A stretch of 37,348 nucleotides of DNA from JAICMB01 sp049514735 (GCA_049514735.1 JBEKUT010000010.1:1-37348); one strand, 5' to 3'; counted from the first letter of the stretch, positions 24,444 through 32,470 are shown. Made by a program: numbers and translations. Notes: generated by a model not told the origin, from the letters alone.

Positions 24444-26909
24444 CGAGTGCTAGCGCTGTCAGACCGCCTGCGCGACGACGGCATCGACGCCATCCTGGAT
24501 CAATACGAGACCTTCCCCAAGCAAGGCTGGATTCAATGGATGAACCAGCAAATAGACCACGCGAAATTCGTCCTGGTTGTTTGGACCGAAACGTATCTCC
24601 GCCGCGCCAAAGGTGAGGAAGAGTCGGGAGTCGGTCTGGGCGCCACGCACGAGAGCCAACTTATACAGCAAGTTCTATACAACGCTGGTGGGCTGAACGA
24701 CAAGTTCATCCCTGTCGTGTTCACCGCTGAGGATCGCGCGCACATCCACTTGACGATGAAACGCTACACGCATTTCCTGCTCACCAGCGACGCTGCTTAT
24801 GAGGGCCTCTATCGCCTCCTCACCAATCAGCCCAAAGTGATAAAGAAGGAACTCGGCAAGCTACGCGCCCTCGCGCCGCGCAAGGCAAGACCAGACTTCC
24901 GAAATTCCGTCTGGAATGTCCCACCCCGGAACACCCTCTTCACGGGCCGCGAGGTCAACCTCAATGCCCTCCACCAAAACCTGGCCCAATTCAACGCGGT
25001 GGCGCTCAGCGGAATCGGAGGCATCGGCAAAACGCAAACCGCCATCGAATACGCGCATCGACACCGATCCGAATACCAGTCCGTGCTCTGGGCCGGAGCC
25101 GACGAAACCGCCTCGCTCCTCTCCGGATTCGCGACCTTAGCGAACCCCGTGAACCTTCCCGAAAAAAACGAAAAAGAACTGACCGCCGTAGCGGCCGGTG
25201 TCACTCGCTGGCTGGAATCCCATTCGGGATGGTTGTTGATCCTCGATAACATCGACACCCTCGAGGACATAAATCTTTCCTACAAATTGGTCCCATCCGG
25301 ATCAAACGGTCATCTCTTTATTACGACTCGACTGAACAGTGCAGGACGCATCGCGAAGTGCGTGGAACTCAATAAGATGGAGCCGCCAGAAGGCGCGCGT
25401 TTTCTCCTCCGCCGCGGCGGACTCGCCGCAGGCGATCAAGTGCTCGCTGAGCAGATTTCGAGAGCAGTCGATGGACTCCCCTTAGCGCTCGACCAGGCCG
25501 GAGCCTTTATTCAGGAGACCCCGTCGAGCCCCGATGAGTATCTGACCCTCTATCGAACGGAAGGAGCCCAACTCCGCAAACGTCAACCGGGCATTTCTGC
25601 GCAGCATGCCTCGGTGACGGTTACGTTTTCATTGGCGTTCTCGCGACTGGTTGAAAAGAGCCCGGCCGGTGCCGACATTGTGCGAGCCTGCGCATTCCTA
25701 GCCCCAGATGCCATTCCCGAGGAAGTCGTCACGCTACCCGAGCTTCGGGGCAAACCACTCGATTTTCTCGTCGCCGTCCAGGATGCCGGAAGATTCGCGC
25801 TGCTTCGGAGGAACGCCACAGCAAAGACTCTTGAAATGCACCGCCAAGTCCAGGAAGTAATCAAGGACCAGATGGACACGGAAACCCGCCGCCTCTGGGC
25901 AGTGCGGGTCCTCGAGGCATTAGACGGCATCTTTCCGTCACCGGAATTCCGGAACTGGCCCCAATGCGAAGCGCTTCTCCCTCACGCCAGGGTGGCAGCG
26001 GGTCACGTATCGGAATTTGGCCTGGAATCCCAATCCGCGGCACGTCTTCTAAACAAGACGGCCTACTATCTGAATGAGAGGGCAGAGTATCCGGAAGCCG
26101 AACGGCTGTACCTGCGCGCCCTAGCTATCCGCGAAAAAGCGCTCGGCCCCGACCATCCCGATACCGCGAATAGCCTCAACAACCTTGCATTGCTCTATGA
26201 CAACCAAGGTCGATACGACGATGCCGAACCGCTCTACCAGCGCGCCCTCGCCATCCGCGAAAAAGTCCTCGGGCCCGACCACCCCAAAACCGCCACTAGC
26301 CTCAACAACCTGGCGGCGCTCTACGTTGCCCAATCCCGCTACGACGAGGCTGAACCGCTCTACCGGCGCGCCCTCGCCATTCGCGAAAAAGCGCTCGGGC
26401 CCGACCACCCCGATACCGCGACCAGCCTCAACAACCTCGCACTGCTCTACAAGAAACAAGGCCGCTACGAGCAGGCCGAACCGCTGTACCAGCGCGCCCT
26501 CGCCATTCGAGAAAAAGCGCTCGGGCCTGACCACCCCGACATCGCGACCAGCCTCAACAACCTCGCCGGGCTATACGACAACCAAGGCCGCTACGAGCAG
26601 GCCGAACCGCTCTACCAACGCGCCCTCGCCATTCGAGAAAAAGCGCTCGGGCCCGACCACCCCGACACCGCGAACAGCCTTAACAACCTAGCAGTGCTTT
26701 ATGACAACCAAGGCCGCTACGACGACGCCGAGCCGCTCTACCAACGCGCCCTCGCTATCTTCGAAAAAGCACTCGGGCCCGACCACCCCGACACCATCAC
26801 CGCCAACCGAAACTACACGGTGTTCCTCCAAGAAAGGGCCCGCCACGACGAAGCAAAAGCCATCGAAGCCCGCCGAGGCGGCAAACAACACCCGCCAAAA
26901 CCCGATTAA
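24438..26909 (+). CDS. SEFIR-NB-ARC-TPR STAND protein, 5' end frameshifted
   Basis: The open frame is 823 residues, but its first ATG lies inside a SEFIR domain whose beginning is in another frame at 24377. Residues ~1-130 hold the remaining SEFIR part (IDAILDQYETFPKQGWIQWM, FVLVVWTETYLRR). A NB-ARC-type ATPase follows: P-loop GIGGIGKT at 192-199 (Lys198), Walker B WLLILDNID with Asp270, HLFITTRL, and GLPLALDQAGAF as the GLPL motif. Residues from ~557 are six kinesin-light-chain-type TPR units of 42 residues. This is the layout of STAND/NLR-type signalling proteins that sense a ligand through repeats and act through a TIR/SEFIR module, several of which are known in phage defence. The ligand is unknown. 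Whether the protein is made intact depends on the frameshift. Confidence 0.85.
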   Translation: MRRVLALSDRLRDDGIDAILDQYETFPKQGWIQWMNQQIDHAKFVLVVWTETYLRRAKGEEESGVGLGATHESQLIQQVLYNAGGLNDKFIPVVFTAEDRAHIHLTMKRYTHFLLTSDAAYEGLYRLLTNQPKVIKKELGKLRALAPRKARPDFRNSVWNVPPRNTLFTGREVNLNALHQNLAQFNAVALSGIGGIGKTQTAIEYAHRHRSEYQSVLWAGADETASLLSGFATLANPVNLPEKNEKELTAVAAGVTRWLESHSGWLLILDNIDTLEDINLSYKLVPSGSNGHLFITTRLNSAGRIAKCVELNKMEPPEGARFLLRRGGLAAGDQVLAEQISRAVDGLPLALDQAGAFIQETPSSPDEYLTLYRTEGAQLRKRQPGISAQHASVTVTFSLAFSRLVEKSPAGADIVRACAFLAPDAIPEEVVTLPELRGKPLDFLVAVQDAGRFALLRRNATAKTLEMHRQVQEVIKDQMDTETRRLWAVRVLEALDGIFPSPEFRNWPQCEALLPHARVAAGHVSEFGLESQSAARLLNKTAYYLNERAEYPEAERLYLRALAIREKALGPDHPDTANSLNNLALLYDNQGRYDDAEPLYQRALAIREKVLGPDHPKTATSLNNLAALYVAQSRYDEAEPLYRRALAIREKALGPDHPDTATSLNNLALLYKKQGRYEQAEPLYQRALAIREKALGPDHPDIATSLNNLAGLYDNQGRYEQAEPLYQRALAIREKALGPDHPDTANSLNNLAVLYDNQGRYDDAEPLYQRALAIFEKALGPDHPDTITANRNYTVFLQERARHDEAKAIEARRGGKQHPPKPD
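26106..26861 (+). repeat. Six tandem 126-bp TPR-coding repeats
   Basis: Units start at 26106, 26232, 26358, 26484, 26610 and 26736 in exact 126-bp register. Each encodes LYxRALAIREKALGPDHPDT plus SLNNLAxLYDNQGRYDDAEP or a close variant. The first five are nearly identical in DNA as well as protein; the sixth is diverged after its first half. Such identity suggests recent duplication or gene conversion. Confidence 0.95.
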
Positions 26910-26943
26910 CATCCAACAAAATCCGCACACGCAACCCGGAATC

Positions 26944-26967
26944 GGGGAGCCTGTTTACCAGCTCCCC
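26944..26967. terminator. Hairpin between convergent STAND and AbiEii genes
   Basis: GGGGAG plus CTG pair with CAG plus CTCCCC around a TTTAC loop, with one bulged C, giving a 9-bp GC-rich stem. It is 34 bp past the STAND stop and 3 bp past the AbiEii stop, a sensible place for a two-way terminator. There is no T-run on either strand. Confidence 0.5.
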
Positions 26968-26970
26968 CAA

Positions 26971-27840
26971 TTACGGCTCCGATTGTTCAAGCCCCTCCCA
27001 GAATGCTCTCACCTTCCGGAACGCGTCGTCCATGTTGAGGCCAGCCAGACAATTCTCCGATAAATCCGCGAACTGCTTGATCCACGCATCCGGAGGCGGA
27101 TCAAGTCGCCGGGGCGCCGCATGAGTCGCCCGCCTTTCGAATGTGGCACCGAGCGCCGAATTGACTCTATCGGCCACCAACTCGCCGGATTGCACGAGCA
27201 GCGCCAGATCGATCAAATCCTTGACTCGGCTATTTGGGCCGTTTCTTGGAAGCGTATAGGCGTGAAGTTTCTCCGCGAACTGTTGTTCTCTCGGAATGAT
27301 TCGCACGAAAGGCTGCGCAATTCCAGCGAAGGCCAGCCAATCCCTACATGCAACCAGATCGACCGGCTGCAGGACTATGTCGCCGATACCGACGTCCAGA
27401 TGGAACCGGGCGAAGATCCGCGCATCCATCTTCGCCTCCACCGGAAACCTTGCGCCACCATAAGGAGCTGCGTCCAGGTCCATGATCGGCGCTGCGATCG
27501 TGAACTCGAACCAATCGTCGAGTGACACCCCGCTGGCTTCTTGAAGCATCTCGCGAACTACATCGTTCGCTTGCCTACCTGTAGCGTCGATCCCAGGCAA
27601 TGTGAGATCGATATCGATGGTCGCGCGAGCTGTGTCGAACAACAGTTCCAAGGCATAACCACCTTTTAATACCCAACGCGGCTGGTCCAACAGAAACAGC
27701 CTTGCCAGCAGCCGATCAAAAGCGACCTGACGCCGCAAGCGGTTCACATCGGCCTTCTCGACCTGCGCGCTTCGCTTGAGACGATCTTCAAGCGCCCTGC
27801 GAAAAGCGCCGGCCGAAGCGTATATATTTGGACCCGGCAT
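26971..27840 (-). CDS. AbiEii/AbiGii-family nucleotidyltransferase toxin
   Basis: A 289-residue protein. The nucleotidyltransferase core is visible: WVLKGGYALELLF at about residue 57, then ARATIDIDLTLP with the D-x-D metal pair. A later EKLHAYTLPRNGPNSRVKDL segment with RxKDLxDL is typical of AbiEii. The family comprises GTP-type nucleotidyltransferases that act as the toxin of type IV toxin-antitoxin and abortive-infection systems; MenT-type relatives modify tRNA. The start ATG directly follows the antitoxin stop codon, giving tight coupling to the gene at 27841. The nucleotide and target are not readable from the sequence. Length is in the normal range and no motif is missing. Confidence 0.9.
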   Translation of the reverse strand: MPGPNIYASAGAFRRALEDRLKRSAQVEKADVNRLRRQVAFDRLLARLFLLDQPRWVLKGGYALELLFDTARATIDIDLTLPGIDATGRQANDVVREMLQEASGVSLDDWFEFTIAAPIMDLDAAPYGGARFPVEAKMDARIFARFHLDVGIGDIVLQPVDLVACRDWLAFAGIAQPFVRIIPREQQFAEKLHAYTLPRNGPNSRVKDLIDLALLVQSGELVADRVNSALGATFERRATHAAPRRLDPPPDAWIKQFADLSENCLAGLNMDDAFRKVRAFWEGLEQSEP

Positions 27841-28449
27841 TTACGCCACTCGCTTGAGGACTTCTTCGAAAACTTCCCTCACTGGCTCGCTAAGCTTGGC
27901 CTTCCTCAGATCCGGGCGCGTAATCAATCCGCGATCGAATGCCTGCCGGATGGCCTGCCGCACGAAGGCGCGTTCCACCGTGCCGGCCTCAACCACGTCT
28001 GCAATGGTTCGAAGCGGCCGCGTGAACTGGAAGCCCTGTGCACTTTGAATATCCTGAGGCGGGACGATTCCGGGGTGTAGAACAAGGATACGGGGAATCG
28101 CGCTGTTCCTGCGGAATCGTGGCGGAACGGTCATGTGCAGCTTCGCCGGGTTGACGTCGGAAAGCTCGTGGAGGCTCAGCGCGGTTTGATGACTGTACAC
28201 GCCCTCGGTTTGCTCGTTTCGGTTTCGCGACCACAGCGACCAAATTGCGAGGTCGGGATGATCTGTCTGGGGAAAGAGGGTGAGCCGGTAAATGCCGCGG
28301 TGTTCGCGGATCCAGTTCCCCGCCTGAACATGGTACGGATGAGTATTCTCAGCGAATCCGGCAGCCTTCGCCTGCTTGGTCGTGAAAAACCCTTGTTGCG
28401 CCTCGGCGATCTCGTAGAGACGCTGGAACGAATCCTTGCGGGATTCCAT
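27841..28449 (-). CDS. AbiEi-family antitoxin / transcriptional regulator
   Basis: A 202-residue protein. The N-terminal ~75 residues form the AbiEi winged helix (GFFTTKQAKAAGFAENTHPY, then GIYRLTLFP). The rest is the AbiEi C-terminal domain (YSHQTALSLHELSDVNPAKL, TVPPRFRRN, RTIADVVEAGTVE). AbiEi proteins neutralise the AbiEii toxin and usually repress their own operon through the winged helix. The stop codon is immediately next to the toxin ATG with no gap. A possible -10 (TAGTAT on the minus strand, 28456-28461) lies 6 bp before the ATG, so a very short leader is expected; a strong -35 is not visible. Confidence 0.88.
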   Translation of the reverse strand: MESRKDSFQRLYEIAEAQQGFFTTKQAKAAGFAENTHPYHVQAGNWIREHRGIYRLTLFPQTDHPDLAIWSLWSRNRNEQTEGVYSHQTALSLHELSDVNPAKLHMTVPPRFRRNSAIPRILVLHPGIVPPQDIQSAQGFQFTRPLRTIADVVEAGTVERAFVRQAIRQAFDRGLITRPDLRKAKLSEPVREVFEEVLKRVA

Positions 28450-28896
28450 AGCACAATACTACAACTAATTTGAGGTGTTATGCAGATTGCCCAGCACCGA
28501 ATTCGCGTTCACCGAGATTATGCAACCTTAATTTTACCTCTATCCAGCATCGAAGCAGTAACTTAGCGCCGCACACCCCGCCACGACCACCCTCAAATCC
28601 TTGACCCCGCCCCGTATATTTAAATCGAGGCAGACCAACCCGCCTCCCACCAACCAACGCCACTGCGGAAGCAGGACCCCATTTCCAGCCTCCGCACCGC
28701 CCATCCCGGAATCTTAACCACTTCGAGGTCAATCACTTATGCCGGTGTACCCACTCTCTCACATCCTCCTCTACCGCCGCGCACCATCGCGCCCGCCCCG
28801 CAGCAAGCCGCCTGCCATCCGCCCCCTCGCCGGTAAACTCCCGCCACTCACCGATTTCCAGTCGAGTCCCACAACGTCCCCTGCTACGATCCAGTC
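28450..28896. other. 447-bp region without a supported gene
   Basis: It lies between the AbiEi start and the LiaF-like gene, which diverge. Short open frames on both strands have odd composition (Trp/Gly/Arg- or Pro/Ser-rich) and no recognisable domain. It marks the edge of the island. AT-rich bases at 28613-28624 form no spaced promoter. Confidence 0.6.
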
Positions 28897-29778
28897 ATGG
28901 ATCAGTTTGATGACAAGTGGCAGCGCCGCCAAGCGAAGTGGGCACGCCGCGAAGCGCGCCGCGCCGCGCACCCGCACCAACACTCCGGGACCCATGGAGT
29001 CCTCATGGGCGGTATCATCGTCACGGTCGGCGTCTTGTTCCTGCTCGACAACATGGGCCTCGTCCGCTTCCACGACCTTTGGCAATATTGGCCCGCCATC
29101 CTCATCGTTGTTGGCGTGGCCCGCATCGCCGAATCGCACGGTCCCGCCGCCATCGTGTTCGGCGGCATCGTCGCCGGCCTCGGAGCGCTGCTTCTCCTCG
29201 ACAATCTCCGCATCATCTATTTCGATTGGCGCATGTTCTGGCCACTGCTCATCATCGCGTGGGGTCTCATGATGCTTCTCAAGCCCAGGCCTTGGGGTGG
29301 TACACGCCCGCCAATTGTTGGTGGACCGGGCGGCATCGGTGGACCGGGCGGCATCGGTGGACCCGGCGCAACAGGCGGAATCGGCGGACCCGGCGCAACA
29401 GGCGGAATCGGCGATCGCACATTCACCAGTTCCACCTCGCCCACCTTCGGGCTTTGGACGATTTTCGGAGGCGGCCGCCGTCAAATCGACTCCCAGGATT
29501 TCCGAGGCGGCGAAGTCAGCGCCATCTTCGGAGGATACGAGATCGATCTGCGCAGAGCCGCCATCGCGCAAGGCGAAGCTGTCATCGATGTCACCGCGGT
29601 CTTCGGCGGCGTTGAAATCAGAGTGCCCGAAACCTGGATGGTCGACGCCAGAGGCATCGGAGTTTTCGGCGGATTCGGCGATGAAACCCGCCCCCCGCGC
29701 GCCGACCAGATCACCGCGCCGCCGCGCCTCATCGTCACCGGCACCGCCGCATTTGGAGGAGTGAGCATCAAGAACTAA
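28897..29778 (+). CDS. LiaF-like membrane protein with glycine-rich linker
   Basis: A 293-residue protein. A basic N-terminus (KWQRRQAKWARREARRAAH) is followed by about four membrane helices: GGIIVTVGVLFLLDNMGLVR, WPAILIVVGVARI, AIVFGGIVAGLGALLLLDNL and FWPLLIIAWGLMMLL, in the LiaI/LiaF-like TM pattern (DUF5668). A glycine-rich linker encoded by short DNA repeats (29323-29412) leads to a C-terminal right-handed beta domain with repeated FGG (SAIFGGYEIDLRRA, AVFGGVEIRVPE, GVFGGFGDE, AAFGGVSIKN), typical of the LiaF C-terminal domain. LiaF-like proteins respond to envelope stress and inhibit LiaS-type kinases. A histidine kinase gene follows 77 bp downstream, so a sensing partnership is plausible but inferred. 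Confidence 0.87.
   Translation: MDQFDDKWQRRQAKWARREARRAAHPHQHSGTHGVLMGGIIVTVGVLFLLDNMGLVRFHDLWQYWPAILIVVGVARIAESHGPAAIVFGGIVAGLGALLLLDNLRIIYFDWRMFWPLLIIAWGLMMLLKPRPWGGTRPPIVGGPGGIGGPGGIGGPGATGGIGGPGATGGIGDRTFTSSTSPTFGLWTIFGGGRRQIDSQDFRGGEVSAIFGGYEIDLRRAAIAQGEAVIDVTAVFGGVEIRVPETWMVDARGIGVFGGFGDETRPPRADQITAPPRLIVTGTAAFGGVSIKN
29323..29412 (+). repeat. In-frame glycine-rich minisatellite
   Basis: Two exact 18-bp units (29323-29340 and 29341-29358, encoding GPGGIG) are followed by two exact 27-bp units (29359-29385 and 29386-29412, encoding GPGATGGIG). All are multiples of three, so changes in copy number would alter only linker length. Confidence 0.9.
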
Positions 29779-29802
29779 CGCCCGCTCTTCCCCGAACCAC
29801 GG

Positions 29803-29837
29803 CCGCTCCGTTCCGAGCCGTGACCGGAAGGGAGCGG
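29803..29837 (+). repeat. AGCCGT-loop hairpin, copy F (complete)
   Basis: CCGCTCC pairs with GGAGCGG (29803-29809 and 29831-29837). After one G-G mismatch, TTCCG pairs with CGGAA around the 9-nt loop AGCCGTGAC (29816-29824). This is a complete REP-like stem-loop between the LiaF-like gene and the kinase gene, related to copies at 19886 and 24303. Confidence 0.75.
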
Positions 29838-29855
29838 TCATACACAAATCCTCCC

Positions 29856-30869
29856 ATGCACCCCATCTTCCTCAACCGCTCGCGCCTCGCCCTTTACATT
29901 CTCGCCTGGACGCCGCTCGGAATCGCATTGGCATTCCTGTTGAATAAACAGGGACACCTCGGCTGGGCGCAGAGTGGGTTCAGTTCCGCCGGCCTGGCAG
30001 TATTCTACGGACTCGTCTGTCTATCGCCCTGGTATTCGTGCCCCTATCTGCCGCTCGAGCCTTCCTCCATCTCGAAGCTCCTAGTGAACCATTCCGCGGC
30101 CGCACTCATGGCCGCCGCGCTTCTCATCGGAATCGCCAAGCTGATGGGCGTCCAGTCCCCGCAGTTCCCGCTGTTGCTTGCGGCCGGCGTGCTCCTCTAT
30201 CTGCTCGCCGTTGCATTGCACTACGTGCTCTTCTCTTTGCAAAGTTCGCGCGAAGCGCAAACGCGCGAACAGGAGGCCCGCGTGTTCGCCCGCGAAGCGG
30301 AGTTGAAAGCTCTCAAGGCGCAGATCAATCCGCATTTTCTGTTCAACAGTCTCAACTCCATCAGCGCGCTCGTCACCATCGACGCCGCCCGCGCCCGCGA
30401 GATGTGCCTGCGCCTCTCGGAATTCCTGCGCTCCACTCTCAACCTCGCCGAGAAGGAGAGCATTCCGCTCGGTCAGGAAATGGCCCTCGCCAAGACCTAC
30501 CTCGACGTAGAACGCGTCCGCTTCGGCGAGCGCCTGAAGGTCGAGCAGACCGTCGGGCCTCTTTGCGAGGGCTGCACGGTTCCATCCCTCATCCTCCAGC
30601 CACTGGTTGAAAACGCCGTAAAACATGGCATCGCAGGAATGGTTGAGGGCGGTTGGATCATGGTCGCGGCCCACTGCAGCGAAGGAGTTTTGCATATCAT
30701 CGTCGAAAACGATTTCGATCCGGAGGCCCGTCCGGCGGCGCGGAGCGGAATCGGGCTCGTGAACATCCGCAATCGCCTGAAAGCCCGCTATCAGAACCAC
30801 GCCAGGCTCACCACCGAAGTGCGCGATAATCGCTTCTGCGCATATCTCGAATTGCCTTGCGACTCATGA
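29856..30869 (+). CDS. LytS/YehU-type sensor histidine kinase
   Basis: A 337-residue protein from the ATG at 29856; an in-frame GTG at 29820 would start inside the repeat hairpin. Residues ~8-130 contain four membrane helices (YILAWTPLGIALAFLL; AVFYGLVCLSPWY; AALMAAALLIGIAKLMG; LLAAGVLLYLLAVALHYVLF). The His_kinase motif INPHFLFNSLNS carries the phospho-acceptor His160, and the ATP-binding N-box LVENAVKHG carries Asn253, with SGIGLVNIRNRL as the G-box. This is the LytS/YehU class, which pairs with LytTR response regulators. Its TGA stop overlaps the ATG of the next gene as ATGA, and that gene contains a REC-LytTR module, so the two form a two-component pair. The signal is unknown. Confidence 0.92.
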   Translation: MHPIFLNRSRLALYILAWTPLGIALAFLLNKQGHLGWAQSGFSSAGLAVFYGLVCLSPWYSCPYLPLEPSSISKLLVNHSAAALMAAALLIGIAKLMGVQSPQFPLLLAAGVLLYLLAVALHYVLFSLQSSREAQTREQEARVFAREAELKALKAQINPHFLFNSLNSISALVTIDAARAREMCLRLSEFLRSTLNLAEKESIPLGQEMALAKTYLDVERVRFGERLKVEQTVGPLCEGCTVPSLILQPLVENAVKHGIAGMVEGGWIMVAAHCSEGVLHIIVENDFDPEARPAARSGIGLVNIRNRLKARYQNHARLTTEVRDNRFCAYLELPCDS

Positions 30870-32470
30870 CCGGAACTTCCATCGCACAGTACCGCATCCT
30901 CTCCAGTTTGGGAGAGGGCGGCATGGGCCACGTGTATCTCGCGCTCGACACGAAACTCGGCAGGCACGTCGCCGTCAAAGTTCTGGCCGGAGCGCAGGCC
31001 GCGGAGCCCAGCCATCTTCAGCGATTTTTGCAGGAGGCGCGGCTGGCGTCGTCCCTGAGCCATCCCAACATCGCCTATATATATGAGATCGGCGAAGAGG
31101 GCGGGACGCATTTCCTCGCGATGGAATACGTCGAAGGCGAATCCTTGAGCGCCAGAATCGCTAAAGGTCCCATCCCGTGCGCGGAGGTTGTCGCCATCGG
31201 AGCGCAGGTCGCCGATGCTCTCGATGCGGCGCACTCCAAGGGAATCGTGCATCGCGACATCAAGCCCGCCAATATCATCGCCGGACCGCAGGGTCACGTT
31301 AAGGTGCTCGATTTCGGACTCGCCAAACTCCAGGCGCCCTCCGCGACGCAACAGGAAACGCAGGTGCTCAGCACTCCCGGCGCGGTCATCGGGACCGTTC
31401 AATATATGAGTCCGGAGCAGGCGTTGGGCAACGTGGTCGATTATCGCAGCGACATTTTCAGTCTCGGCGCGGTCATTTATGAAATGTGTACGGGCCGTGT
31501 TCCCTTCGCCGGCAATTCGCCCTCCGAAACCATCGCGCGTCTTTTGAGCGGGAATTTGGAAGCGATGGCCCGCTTCAATTACGATGTGCCCCCGGAGCTT
31601 GACCGCATTGTTCGGAAATGCCTGCAGAAGGATGTCGAAAAACGGTATCAATCGGCGCGCGATGTTGCGGTCGACCTGCGCGGTTTGGAACAGACCTCGC
31701 GCCCCACTTCCCAGGAACGCAGTACGCGGACCAGCGTCGTGATCGTGGACGACGAAGAACTGGCGCGGCAGTTGGTGCGCGAGTATTTACAGGCCTTCCC
31801 CGATATCGAGATCGTCGCCGAGTGCGGCAACGGATTCGAAGCCGTCAAGGCGATTGGCGAACATAAACCGGACCTGGTGTTTTTGGATGTTCAGATGCCC
31901 AAGCTGGACGGCTTCGAAGTGCTGGAGCTGATCGGCCGCGATGTTGCCGTGATCTTCACCACTGCGTACGATTCCTACGCCATGCGCGCCTTCGACGCCC
32001 ACGCGGTCGATTATTTGTTGAAGCCCTTCGGCATGGATCGTTTCAAGACCGCGGTGGAGCGCGCCCGCCAGCGCATGGGTCAGCAGGCGCCGCCTCCCGC
32101 CGAATTGGCCGCTGCCGCCCGCGGTCCGGCGAATTATCCGGCGCGAATCGTGGTCAAGGATGGCGCGAAAGTTCACGTCATTCCGATCGAGCGGCTCGAC
32201 TACGTGGAAGCCCAGGACGACTATGTTTCGCTCCACAGCGAGGGCAAGAATTATCTAAAACAGCAGACCATCTCGAGTCTGGAGTCTTCGCTTGACCCGC
32301 AGCAGTTCGTCCGCATTCATCGTTCTTATATCGTGAACCTGGAGCGCGTTTCACGAATCGAACCGTACACCAAAGACAGCCGCATCGCGATTCTGGCGGA
32401 CGGAACGCAGCTTCCCGTCAGCCGCGCCGGGTATGACCGGCTGAAATCGCTACTGGATCAGCGTGCATGA
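30866..32470 (+). CDS. Ser/Thr protein kinase fused to a REC-LytTR response regulator
   Basis: A 534-residue protein. Residues ~9-275 are a complete PknB-type kinase: GEGGMGHVY at 16-24, Lys38 in VAVKVL, catalytic HRDIKPAN at 129-136, DFG at 149-151, and GTVQYMSPEQ in the activation segment. A short Ser/Thr/Arg linker leads to a receiver domain (~291-405) with Asp295/296 in VDDEE, phospho-acceptor Asp341 in FLDVQMP, TTAYD and Lys386 in LKPF. The LytTR DNA-binding domain (~427-530) contains YVEAQDDYVSLHSEGKNYL and FVRIHRSYIVNL. No membrane segment is present, so it is cytosolic. The start overlaps the LytS-type kinase stop by four bases. The protein could receive phosphate on Asp from that kinase and also carry Ser/Thr kinase activity; the link between the two inputs is inference. 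Confidence 0.93.
   Translation: MTGTSIAQYRILSSLGEGGMGHVYLALDTKLGRHVAVKVLAGAQAAEPSHLQRFLQEARLASSLSHPNIAYIYEIGEEGGTHFLAMEYVEGESLSARIAKGPIPCAEVVAIGAQVADALDAAHSKGIVHRDIKPANIIAGPQGHVKVLDFGLAKLQAPSATQQETQVLSTPGAVIGTVQYMSPEQALGNVVDYRSDIFSLGAVIYEMCTGRVPFAGNSPSETIARLLSGNLEAMARFNYDVPPELDRIVRKCLQKDVEKRYQSARDVAVDLRGLEQTSRPTSQERSTRTSVVIVDDEELARQLVREYLQAFPDIEIVAECGNGFEAVKAIGEHKPDLVFLDVQMPKLDGFEVLELIGRDVAVIFTTAYDSYAMRAFDAHAVDYLLKPFGMDRFKTAVERARQRMGQQAPPPAELAAAARGPANYPARIVVKDGAKVHVIPIERLDYVEAQDDYVSLHSEGKNYLKQQTISSLESSLDPQQFVRIHRSYIVNLERVSRIEPYTKDSRIAILADGTQLPVSRAGYDRLKSLLDQRA

Noticed and set aside
28478..28732. An 84-codon minus-strand open frame upstream of AbiEi
   Set aside because: Trp-, Gly- and Arg-rich composition, no domain and no ribosome site; probably non-coding.
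28739..29272. A 177-codon plus-strand open frame
   Set aside because: Overlaps the LiaF-like gene in another frame and has a Pro/Ser/Arg-rich shadow composition.
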